NCBI GenBank assembly: GCA_947463775.1
Contig: CANHVD010000370.1
Location: 1 to 6,141, forward strand
Source of the DNA: Planctomycetaceae bacterium
Lineage (GTDB): Bacteria > Planctomycetota > Planctomycetia > Planctomycetales > Planctomycetaceae
Reading direction: 5' to 3'
DNA length: 6,141 nucleotides
The notes beneath the pieces are model-generated. The model worked only from the letters and a program-made list of their open reading frames with translations. It was not told where the DNA came from and did no database searches. A program made the position numbers and the translations under genes. Positions 1-5,383 of the stretch are shown here, piece by piece; within the stretch, counting starts at the first letter, position 1; each line of letters opens with the position of its first letter.

Positions 1-753
1 GACCGCGAGCAGAAACGCCAGCACTCCCATTTGCGCGGCTGGCAGCTCAAAACAGCACGTCAGCGCGGCGAAGAACCCGAGCGATGCGAAGTCCCGGGAC
101 CGTGGCTCTGAAGGTTTTTCCTTGTTGTCAGAAGAATGAGTTCTGCTGCGAGACACAAGAATTCTTGCCGCCGCAGTGATGGCGAACATCGCGCAGGCAA
201 CTGCCGGCGTGTGATTATTCAAAGTTGTGAGATAAGGATTCAGGATAGAACCGAACCCAGCGACAGCGATGACAAACATACGTGCATACGGACCACCGCC
301 CAAAAGCTGCAGGCAGGTTCGCAGCGAACGCAATGACAGATAGAACGGGATCACGTTCACGATGAGCAACAGCAGTCGCGTCACGAGAGCCGTGTGATGA
401 ACCAGACCGTAGCCGAGTATCGCTCGCTCAATCGCATATAACCCCGCGACCATCGTGGACAGCAGGGGAGGCTTGGACGAATAAAAGTGCCACGGTTCCG
501 ATTCGGACGTTCGATACCTGACTTTATCAATCGTAGACCAGGCTCCTACCGCATCGATTTCATCAATCTGAAACGTACGACGTTCGACCAGCGACCAGAC
601 AGTGGCCCAGCGAGACCGATCGTTCGCGCTTTGCAGAGGTGCTGCCTGAAGCACGGCGGCGGCGATCACCGCCGTTGCGGCCAAAATCAGGATGTTTTCG
701 ATCAGGCCGCCTTGAGCAAACCTGGACTGATCATCAGGGACTGGTTCCTTCAT
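1..753 (-). CDS. Polytopic membrane protein, GT-C glycosyltransferase-like (N-terminal part, runs off left edge)
   Basis: The reading frame is open for 251 codons from the ATG at 753 to base 1, so the C-terminus is missing. The start is firm: an in-frame TAG lies at 786-784, no ATG, GTG or TTG lies between it and the ATG, and AAGGGA (770-765) sits 11 nt upstream. Hydrophobic segments appear near residues 20-39, 97-115, 122-142, 158-176, 182-200 and from 224 onward. The first hydrophilic loop (about 40-96) carries NDRSRWATVWSLVER and then SSKPPLLSTMVAGLYAI. An acidic residue just after the first membrane span, followed by a KPPL motif before the second, matches the layout of ArnT/PMT-type GT-C enzymes, which use polyprenyl-phosphate sugars outside the membrane. 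A conserved-looking LNNH follows near 178. The assignment to GT-C is inferred from motifs, and neither donor nor acceptor can be named. It is divergent from the DAHP synthase gene and probably functionally unrelated to it. Confidence 0.85.
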   Translation of the reverse strand, partial: MKEPVPDDQSRFAQGGLIENILILAATAVIAAAVLQAAPLQSANDRSRWATVWSLVERRTFQIDEIDAVGAWSTIDKVRYRTSESEPWHFYSSKPPLLSTMVAGLYAIERAILGYGLVHHTALVTRLLLLIVNVIPFYLSLRSLRTCLQLLGGGPYARMFVIAVAGFGSILNPYLTTLNNHTPAVACAMFAITAAARILVSRSRTHSSDNKEKPSEPRSRDFASLGFFAALTCCFELPAAQMGVLAFLLAV

Positions 754-798
754 TGTGTTTTCAATCCCTTCGAGTTCAAATCGCTAACCAGACCAGAA

Positions 799-828
799 AT
801 TGTAGCCGCACTTTACACCCCACGTCAC
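799..828 (-). promoter_or_regulatory. Candidate sigma70-type promoter for the leftward membrane-protein gene
   Basis: On the minus strand, GTGACG (828-823) is followed by an 18-bp spacer and TACAAT (804-799). The -10 matches the consensus at 5 of 6 positions and the -35 at 4 of 6. Transcription would begin near 792, giving a leader of about 40 nt before the ATG at 753. This rests on the sequence match alone. Confidence 0.4.
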
Positions 829-881
829 TCTTTTCGCCTGTGTCACCTGTTCAGACGGAACGAATACCGAGGATTTTTCCG

Positions 882-926
882 CATCCGGCCAATTCGGAGT
901 ATGCCGTTGAATGATGTGGCCGGATG
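882..926. promoter_or_regulatory. Perfect 10-bp inverted repeat bracketing the -35 box: candidate operator
   Basis: CATCCGGCCA (882-891) and TGGCCGGATG (917-926) are exact reverse complements. Their centres are 35 bp apart, about 3.3 helical turns. The right arm lies wholly in the spacer between the proposed -35 and -10 boxes of the aroF promoter, and the left arm lies upstream of the -35. That placement suits a repressor whose two half-sites cover the polymerase footprint. The dyad is largely upstream of the predicted transcription start, so an RNA hairpin from this promoter is unlikely. The regulator is unknown. Confidence 0.45.
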
Positions 927-935
927 TTTGATAAT
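907..935 (+). promoter_or_regulatory. Candidate sigma70-type promoter for the DAHP synthase gene
   Basis: TTGAAT (907-912) is separated by exactly 17 bp from GATAAT (930-935). The -35 matches TTGACA at 4 of 6 positions and the -10 matches TATAAT at 5 of 6, with optimal spacing. Initiation would fall near 942, giving a leader of about 73 nt to the ATG at 1015. The leader contains a small GGCT-GAGA-AGCC hairpin (969-980). I see no leader peptide rich in aromatic codons, so attenuation is not supported. Confidence 0.55.
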
Positions 936-1014
936 CTACAACCCTGAAATTTCCTGAACCAGAAACCGGGCTGAGAAGCCTGCAGACTGGCACCTGCCCT
1001 GAACACTCCCGGAA

Positions 1015-2109
1015 ATGGCCCAGCCGGCCGTAAAACGAATGAACGCTGCGAAACCAACCGCTCCTGCTCGCCCTTTGCAGGACGTCAACATCATCGGGAC
1101 GTCTCCTCTGATTTCTCCGGCAGAACTCAAGCAGGAGTTTCCGGTGTCGTCAGCCATCGCCGATCACGTGGCTGACTCACGAGGTGTGGTAGAAAATATC
1201 CTCCGCGGAAACGACAAGCGAGTCATCGCGATCGTGGGCCCATGTTCAATCCACAATACCGACATGGCTCTTGAGTACGCACGCCAACTAAAGGCTGTGG
1301 CTGATGAAGTGAGCGATCGACTGTTTGTGGTCATGCGAGTTTACTTCGAGAAACCTCGCACGACCGTCGGCTGGAAAGGTTTGATCAACGACCCTCATCT
1401 GAACGACACATTCGACATCGCCACGGGACTGCGAAAAGCTCGCCAGATTCTGCTTGACATCAATACGGTCGGTTTGCCAGCGGCCACAGAAATGCTGGAA
1501 CCGATTACTCCTCAATACATCGCGGACCTGATTACCCTGGCCTCGATCGGTGCTCGCACGACTGAATCACCGACTCATCGCCAGATGGCCAGTGGACTTT
1601 CGATGCCGGTCGGATTCAAGAACAGCACGGAAGGCAGTCTTGAAGTGGCGATCAACGCCATGAAGGCCGCACGAGCTCAGCACAATTTCCTGGGCATCGA
1701 TCATGACGGCAAGACCTGCGTCATGAGCACTCGTGGAAATGAGCTGGGGCACTTGATTCTGCGGGGCGGCCGCAACGGTCCCAACTATCAGGCCGAACAC
1801 GTCAGCGAAGCCAGCAAGATGTTGCGCGATGCCAAGTTGCCTCCCAGACTGGTCGTTGACTGCAGCCATGCGAATTCCAGCAAGGATTATCGCCGCCAGC
1901 CGGAAGTGTGGATGGATGTTATTCGGCAGCGAGCGGCCGGGAACGAAGAGATCGTCGGGCTCATGCTGGAAAGCAATCTCGTCGAAGGCGCTCAGGCATT
2001 GACAGAAGATCTCTCAAAGCTGAAGTACGGCGTGAGCATCACGGACGGCTGCATCAGCATCGAAGAAACCGCCAACCTGCTGCGGGAAGCTCGGCAGACG
2101 CTGGCATAG
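1015..2109 (+). CDS. aroF: 3-deoxy-7-phosphoheptulonate (DAHP) synthase, type I, AroF-like
   Basis: This 364-residue enzyme condenses phosphoenolpyruvate and erythrose 4-phosphate to DAHP, the committed cytosolic step of the shikimate pathway to aromatic amino acids. Signature stretches are GPCSIH (75-80), RVYFEKPRTTVGWKGLINDP (108-127), ARTTESPTHRQMASGLSMPV (180-199), DCSHANSSKD (282-291), ESNLVEG (319-325) and SITDGC (341-346). The metal ligands known from E. coli AroG map to Cys77, His285, Glu319 and Asp344, all present, so the enzyme should be active. DYRRQP (291-296) and the N-terminal pattern resemble E. coli AroF more than AroG. Gly227 in FLGI sits where Gly marks tyrosine-sensitive and Ser phenylalanine-sensitive enzymes, as in yeast Aro4 and Aro3, so tyrosine feedback is inferred. 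The N-terminus is about 14 residues longer than AroG. The ATG at 1039 is an alternative start, and neither has a clear Shine-Dalgarno site. It appears monocistronic and converges on rnhA. Confidence 0.96.
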   Translation: MAQPAVKRMNAAKPTAPARPLQDVNIIGTSPLISPAELKQEFPVSSAIADHVADSRGVVENILRGNDKRVIAIVGPCSIHNTDMALEYARQLKAVADEVSDRLFVVMRVYFEKPRTTVGWKGLINDPHLNDTFDIATGLRKARQILLDINTVGLPAATEMLEPITPQYIADLITLASIGARTTESPTHRQMASGLSMPVGFKNSTEGSLEVAINAMKAARAQHNFLGIDHDGKTCVMSTRGNELGHLILRGGRNGPNYQAEHVSEASKMLRDAKLPPRLVVDCSHANSSKDYRRQPEVWMDVIRQRAAGNEEIVGLMLESNLVEGAQALTEDLSKLKYGVSITDGCISIEETANLLREARQTLA

Positions 2110-2160
2110 CCAACGACTTCCTGAGCGGTGTAGCAGGGCCTTGATTTAGTCGCGGATCGG

Positions 2161-2222
2161 GCCGTTTTCGTTTAACGGCAAGCCGCAGGCGTAGGCGAAA
2201 TTGGCCAACGTCCCCTGCGGCT
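2161..2222. repeat. Two adjacent inverted repeats in the convergent aroF/rnhA spacer
   Basis: The 184-bp spacer 2110-2293 has no gene. It contains GCCGTT (2161-2166) paired with AACGGC (2174-2179) across a 7-nt loop, then AGCCGCAGG (2181-2189) paired with CCTGCGGCT (2214-2222) across 24 nt. Neither stem is followed by a T tract on either strand, so a canonical Rho-independent terminator is not shown. The 10-mer TGCGGCTGAT recurs at 2216-2225 and 2261-2270. The position between convergent genes fits bidirectional transcript ending or a copy of an interspersed palindromic repeat, and the sequence does not decide between them. Confidence 0.4.
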
Positions 2223-2293
2223 GATCGTTGAACAATTAGATCACACTCCCACTCGCGGCGTGCGGCTGATGGCGTCGAGCGAACTACGCTTCA

Positions 2294-2776
2294 TCACGTG
2301 CTGCTGTACCGAGCCTGCTCAGCGGCGGCCACGGCGAGAACATCGCAGCGTTCATTTTCCGGATGACCTGCATGGCCCGGAACAAGTTTGAACGTGACCT
2401 GATGCTTCGTCAGCAGAGCATCCAGCGCAATCCACTGACTTTCGTTCTTGATGGGAACAAGCTTGCTGCCGTCTTTTCGTTTCCAGCCGTTACGTTTCCA
2501 GCCAGGTAACCACTCTTTAGAACCTTTGGCAACGTAGGTGCTGTCGGTCACGACTTCCACACGCGATTTGCGCGTCAACAATTTCAGGCCTTCAATGACG
2601 GCCTGAAGTTCCATTTGATTATTGGTGGTCATCGGATGACCACCGCTGAATTCTTTTTCTGTCGACGAAGCGGGATGTCGCAGAATCACGCCCCAGCCAC
2701 CGGGCCCCGGATTACCTCGACAGGCGCCATCGGTGAAAACCTGGACGAACGGGAGCGATGAGGCGGTGCTGGTCAT
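2294..2776 (-). CDS. rnhA: Ribonuclease HI
   Basis: This 160-residue cytosolic nuclease cuts the RNA strand of RNA/DNA hybrids, clearing R-loops and replication primers. The fold signatures are clear: FTDGACRGNPGPGGWG (14-29), TNNQMELQAV (51-60), VVTDSTYV (75-82), the basic handle around WLPGWKRNGWKRKDG (89-103) and GHAGHPENERCD (134-145). The four acidic metal-binding residues of E. coli (Asp10, Glu48, Asp70, Asp134) correspond to Asp16, Glu56, Asp78 and Asp145, and the catalytic loop His124 to His135. The length is close to the 155 residues of the E. coli enzyme, with a few extra residues at each end. The chosen ATG at 2776 has no obvious Shine-Dalgarno site. It lies 61 bp downstream of infA on the same strand with no terminator seen between them, so read-through from infA is likely. 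Confidence 0.97.
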   Translation of the reverse strand: MTSTASSLPFVQVFTDGACRGNPGPGGWGVILRHPASSTEKEFSGGHPMTTNNQMELQAVIEGLKLLTRKSRVEVVTDSTYVAKGSKEWLPGWKRNGWKRKDGSKLVPIKNESQWIALDALLTKHQVTFKLVPGHAGHPENERCDVLAVAAAEQARYSST

Positions 2777-2837
2777 GTCAAATTCACGTCAGGCCGACAT
2801 GCCTCAAGGGCAGATGATAATCCACTCGCGAAATCAA

Positions 2838-3056
2838 TCAGCGTTCGCGGTAAACAATGCGACCTCGTTTCAGGTCGTACGGAGAGACTTCCACAACCAC
2901 ACGGTCACCGGGCACAATCCTGATGAAGTGCTTACGCATTTTACCGGCAACGTGAGCCATAACCTGATGGCCGTTCTCCAGCTCGACGCGAAACTGAGTG
3001 TTCGCAAGAGCCTCGACAACGTTGCCTTCAACCTGAATCGCTTCTTCCTTCGCCAT
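2838..3056 (-). CDS. infA: Translation initiation factor IF-1
   Basis: This 72-residue protein has the exact length of E. coli IF-1 and is nearly collinear with it. It begins MAKEEAIQVEG and carries FRVELENGHQVMAHVAGKMR (22-41), HFIRIVPGDRVVVEVSPYDL (43-62) and ends KRGRIVYRER. It is a single OB-fold factor that binds the 30S A site during initiation and works with IF-2 and IF-3. The purine-rich GAAAGAAGA lies just upstream of the ATG and is a plausible ribosome binding site. Here the gene lies outside any ribosomal-protein cluster and heads a probable infA-rnhA pair. The start is supported by the universally short MAKE-type N-terminus. Confidence 0.98.
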   Translation of the reverse strand: MAKEEAIQVEGNVVEALANTQFRVELENGHQVMAHVAGKMRKHFIRIVPGDRVVVEVSPYDLKRGRIVYRER

Positions 3057-3093
3057 TCCGAATTCTTCTTTCGCCCTTTACGAAACTTGCTGC

Positions 3094-3133
3094 AGGGCCA
3101 AAGCCCTCGGTCCCAATGTCAAAGAGTGACATT
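3094..3133. promoter_or_regulatory. Two dyads in the infA upstream region
   Basis: AGGGC-CAAA-GCCCT (3094-3107) is a small hairpin 38-51 bp upstream of the infA ATG. Just beyond it, AATGTCA (3115-3121) and TGACATT (3127-3133) form a perfect 7-bp dyad with a 5-bp centre, the size of a typical dimeric repressor site. On the minus strand the second dyad contains an exact TTGACA (3122-3117), but the hexamer 17 bp downstream is GGCCCT, a poor -10. A promoter for infA is therefore likely here but cannot be fixed. Confidence 0.3.
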
Positions 3134-3358
3134 TTAAGGATTCCCGGGCAATTGAAAGATCAGTTACCATTCGCCCGGAGTCAATTACCGTGCATGGTGA
3201 CGAAACTTCGCCGGAAACTCAAGCACCAAAATGCTTTGCGGAAACGAGAAACCCCAGGTGCGAGAACCAGGACCAAGCGGAATGCACGAATCGCCCGCAG
3301 ATTCACCCCAAAGCACCGAGCAGTACCGTGCCAATACTTGCGATTTAGGCAGGATAGG

Positions 3359-3430
3359 CATTCTTGCCGGTCGAAACCCTGCTGAACGCGGAAACGCAGT
3401 CGAACACGGCGACGCAGTCGAACAAGAATG
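3359..3430. repeat. 18-bp tandem repeat enclosed by an inverted pair, candidate interspersed repeat
   Basis: ACGCAGTCGAACA occurs at 3394-3406 and 3412-3424, giving an 18-bp period. A third, degenerate unit at 3376-3393 matches at 11 of 18 positions. The block is enclosed by CATTCTTG (3359-3366) and its exact complement CAAGAATG (3423-3430). The core GCAGTCGAAC recurs a third time at 3969-3978, upstream of the propeller gene. From memory, similar short sequences around CATTCTTG/CAAGAATG are scattered through planctomycete intergenic DNA and give rise to spurious small ORFs. That link is recollection and has not been tested here. Confidence 0.45.
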
Positions 3431-3531
3431 TCCAACCGACATGCCAGAATCCAACAAGTTGTTGGGCCTCAACTTGAGATGGACACCCTAAATCTGGCGA
3501 CAATTGTCCGTTTCGATCGCAATTTTGGCTC

Positions 3532-3560
3532 GGTGCATTCGCTGGATGCACCTTATTTCT
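3532..3560 (+). terminator. Orphan terminator-like hairpin
   Basis: GGTGCATTC (3532-3540) pairs with GGATGCACC (3544-3552) around a 3-nt loop GCT, with one G-U pair, and is followed by TTATTTCT. The stem is strong but the T tract is interrupted. No plus-strand gene lies upstream to be terminated, since infA is transcribed the other way. It may end an unseen small RNA or simply be another repeat arm. Confidence 0.35.
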
Positions 3561-3626
3561 GGATGTGAGCTGAACCAGACTTTCAGGAATGTGTCGATTG
3601 TCCGGCAGGCGACAGGAGCGAATTTC

Positions 3627-3670
3627 CCGGGAAGAGTTCTTCGGAGTTGTGTCGGCTTGAATCTTCCCGG
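3627..3670. repeat. Perfect 9-bp inverted repeat upstream of tRNA-Leu
   Basis: CCGGGAAGA (3627-3635) and TCTTCCCGG (3662-3670) are exact complements separated by 26 nt. The left arm overlaps the palindrome TTCCCGGGAA (3624-3633), so two alternative foldings are possible. No T tract follows. The function is unknown. Confidence 0.4.
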
Positions 3671-3780
3671 ATCAGATTGATATCCTTCCGCCGCACTTAC
3701 GAACTTTCCTCCGGGAGCAGATGGGTTCCTCATCCATTTGTGCGTATCCCAGTTTGAACTGTTCGTATTTTGACTGTCTC

Positions 3781-3862
3781 GCGCAAGTGGCGAAATTGGC
3801 AGACGCGCACGCTTGAGGGGCGTGTGGGGCAACCCATGCAGGTTCAAGTCCTGTCTTGCGCA
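3781..3862 (+). tRNA. tRNA-Leu (anticodon GAG)
   Basis: A complete class II cloverleaf can be drawn. The acceptor GCGCAAG (3781-3787) pairs with CTTGCGC (3855-3861), with discriminator A at 3862. The D stem is GCG/CGC (3790-3792 and 3804-3806), and its loop contains the usual GG. The anticodon stem is CACGC/GCGTG around TTGAGGG, placing GAG at 3815-3817, which reads CUC and CUU. The long variable arm pairs TGGG with CCCA (3825-3836), as expected for leucine. The T arm is GCAGG-TTCAAGT-CCTGT (3838-3854). CCA is not encoded, as the gene is followed by TTC, so the 3' end must be added by nucleotidyltransferase. Confidence 0.97.
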
Positions 3863-3870
3863 TTCAAACT

Positions 3871-3911
3871 AAAAGAGGTTGTGATCTGAAAAGATTGCAA
3901 CCTCTTTTTTT
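3871..3911 (+). terminator. Rho-independent terminator of tRNA-Leu
   Basis: AAAAGAGGTTG (3871-3881) pairs perfectly with CAACCTCTTTT (3898-3908). A short inner helix ATC/GAT closes the loop TGAAAA (3887-3892). The stem ends in seven T residues (3905-3911). It begins 9 bp after the tRNA and insulates it from the propeller gene 83 bp further on. Confidence 0.92.
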
Positions 3912-3994
3912 GTTCACTGGAATGACGCACGCAATTCCGCGACAACTCGCCTGCCACGTACCGCAACTGCAGTCGAACGAATGAAGGTTGTCGC

Positions 3995-5359
3995 ATGCTG
4001 AATTCGCGAATTCCAGCCCTGGGGCCTGCTGATCCTCGGCCTTCTAAGCATGGGCAATGCAGTCGACTCCGAGACGCTTTGGTTTATGCACGAGGCTTGG
4101 CGCGAGCCCGAACAACCGTGATCGCCTTAGCCCTCAGCATCTGGATCACTCCTGCGTCACCCGATGCGGCCGCGGACGACTGGCTGCAGTGGCGAGGTCC
4201 TCTCGGGACGGGAATCTCCGCGGAGACCGGTGTTCCGCAGAAGTGGTCGCAGACCGAGAACATCCGCTGGAAAGTGAAACTGGACGGCGAAGGTAATTCC
4301 AGCCCGATCGTTGTCGACTCCAAAGTCTTCATCACTCACGCTCCAACCGGATCCGCTCAACGCGAACTGCGATGTTACGATCGTAGTGACGGAACGCTGC
4401 TCTGGACGAAGGGGGCGGAATACTCAGAGAAGGAGATTACTCATCAGACTAATCCGCTCTGTGCAAGCTCTCCGGTGAGTGATGGTGAGCGAATCGTCGC
4501 CTGGTTCGGATCGGCCGGTTTGTATTGCTTTGATCTGAATGGTGAGCAACGGTGGAAGGTCGAAACCGGCAAGGTCGATCATATCTGGGGTTACGGCTCC
4601 AGTCCCATCATCTACCAGAATTTGGTGCTGCTGAATTTCGGTCCCGGCGTGAATTCATACGTCGCGGCATTCAGCTTGAAGGATGGAGCCGAAGTCTGGC
4701 GCCGTACATTTCCGGAACAGGTATCGTCGAAACACGAAGAGTATCGAGGCTCCTGGAGCACTCCGGTGATAATGCCACAGGGGAATTCTGAAACCCTGCT
4801 GCTCTCCATGCCGGATCGTCTGTGGGCTGTGTCGCCGTTAACTGGTGAGGATCGTTGGTCCTGTGGCGGACTCAGCAAACTGCTATACACATCGCCGCTG
4901 ATTGCCGGTGATGTCGTCGTGTCGATGGCTGGATACAACGGCCCGGCGATTGCCGTTCGTGCGGAAGGCACTGGAGATATCACCGATACCAAGCGTGTCT
5001 GGCTGCATGAGAAAGGAAATCCTCAACGAGTCGGCTCGGGGGTCGTGGTTGGAGAACACCTCTATATCCTCAACGAACCGGGAATCGCGTGGTGCATCCA
5101 TATTCCGACTGGAGAAGTTACCTGGAAGGAAAGGCTCGATGGTGCCTCGTCCTGGAGTTCCATGACCGCGGTCGACGGGCATCTTCAGGTCACCACCATG
5201 AAGGGTTCGACGATTTTATTGCAGGCAGATCCTACAGCGTGTCAGGTGATTGGAATCAATGAACTTGGAGAGATGACTCGCGCAACGCCCGCTTACTCCA
5301 ACGGTCAGATTTTCATTCGCACTTATCAGCATCTGTACTGCATTGAAGAATCACAGTAA
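3995..5359 (+). CDS. Exported PQQ-like beta-propeller repeat protein
   Basis: This 454-residue protein begins with a basic region and a hydrophobic stretch TTVIALALSIWI (40-51), then small residues up to about AAADD (58-62), so export with cleavage near 60 is inferred. The mature part opens with DWLQWRGPLGTGISAETGVP (62-81), typical of the PQQ-like (BamB/YvrL-type) propellers common in planctomycetes. Blade-like repeats with a small-residue/SSP strand and a closing DGxxxW turn occur near 92-139, 157-191, 200-237, 253-291, 298-340, 347-380, 388-420 and 429-451, which gives seven or eight blades. The classical PQQ dehydrogenase active site is not evident, so a scaffold or binding role is more likely than alcohol oxidation. 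AAGG (3984-3987) stands 7 nt before the ATG, supporting this start, but the n-region is unusually long at about 36 residues. TTG at 4097 or GTG at 4118 would give a shorter signal peptide. The cycloisomerase-like gene follows after 24 bp. Confidence 0.88.
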   Translation: MLNSRIPALGPADPRPSKHGQCSRLRDALVYARGLARARTTVIALALSIWITPASPDAAADDWLQWRGPLGTGISAETGVPQKWSQTENIRWKVKLDGEGNSSPIVVDSKVFITHAPTGSAQRELRCYDRSDGTLLWTKGAEYSEKEITHQTNPLCASSPVSDGERIVAWFGSAGLYCFDLNGEQRWKVETGKVDHIWGYGSSPIIYQNLVLLNFGPGVNSYVAAFSLKDGAEVWRRTFPEQVSSKHEEYRGSWSTPVIMPQGNSETLLLSMPDRLWAVSPLTGEDRWSCGGLSKLLYTSPLIAGDVVVSMAGYNGPAIAVRAEGTGDITDTKRVWLHEKGNPQRVGSGVVVGEHLYILNEPGIAWCIHIPTGEVTWKERLDGASSWSSMTAVDGHLQVTTMKGSTILLQADPTACQVIGINELGEMTRATPAYSNGQIFIRTYQHLYCIEESQ

Positions 5360-5383
5360 TTGTTCGCCTGAAGGATCCGTCTG

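Larger units (their letters stand above)
3057..3780. other. 724-bp spacer without a convincing gene, rich in inverted repeats
   Basis: Open frames of 60-120 codons exist on both strands, but they overlap one another, show no recognisable domain and have atypical compositions (Arg/Cys/Pro-rich). The two minus-strand ones at the right end run into the tRNA. What the spacer does contain is a series of dyads: the infA leader pair, an 18-bp tandem inside an inverted pair (3359-3430), CCAACA-AGT-TGTTGG (3451-3465), CTCAA-C-TTGAG (3468-3478), the palindrome GACAATTGTC (3499-3508), a strong hairpin (3532-3552), TTCCCGGGAA (3624-3633) and a 9-bp dyad (3627-3670). A tRNA promoter must lie near 3740-3775. 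TATTTT (3766-3771) is a possible -10, without a good -35. Confidence 0.6.

Noticed and set aside
156..167. 12-bp perfect palindrome CAAGAATTCTTG
   Set aside because: It lies inside the membrane-protein coding frame between predicted spans, with no nearby regulatory context; chance is sufficient.
487..957. 156-codon plus-strand open frame overlapping the membrane-protein start and the divergent promoters
   Set aside because: It is antisense to a frame with clear membrane spans, a Shine-Dalgarno site and a bounded start; its Arg/Pro-rich, low-complexity-like product shows no domain.
2777..2837. Separate promoter for rnhA (TATCAT-like hexamer on the minus strand)
   Set aside because: No acceptable -35 at 16-18 bp upstream; read-through from infA is the simpler explanation.
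3116..3491. Plus-strand open frames of 86-89 codons in the spacer upstream of the tRNA
   Set aside because: No ribosome binding site, no recognisable domain, mutual overlap in different frames, and a tandem DNA repeat that explains the apparent peptide repeat.
3624..3720. Possible SRP RNA, 6S RNA or tmRNA in the spacer before the tRNA
   Set aside because: I looked for the conserved SRP tetraloop region and tmRNA ends and did not find them; only simple dyads are present.
3488..3863. Minus-strand open frames running across the tRNA-Leu (one beginning MRKTGLEPAWVAPH)
   Set aside because: The TGLEPA-like start is the well-known antisense translation of class II tRNA T and variable arms. The tRNA is complete on the other strand, so these are artefacts.
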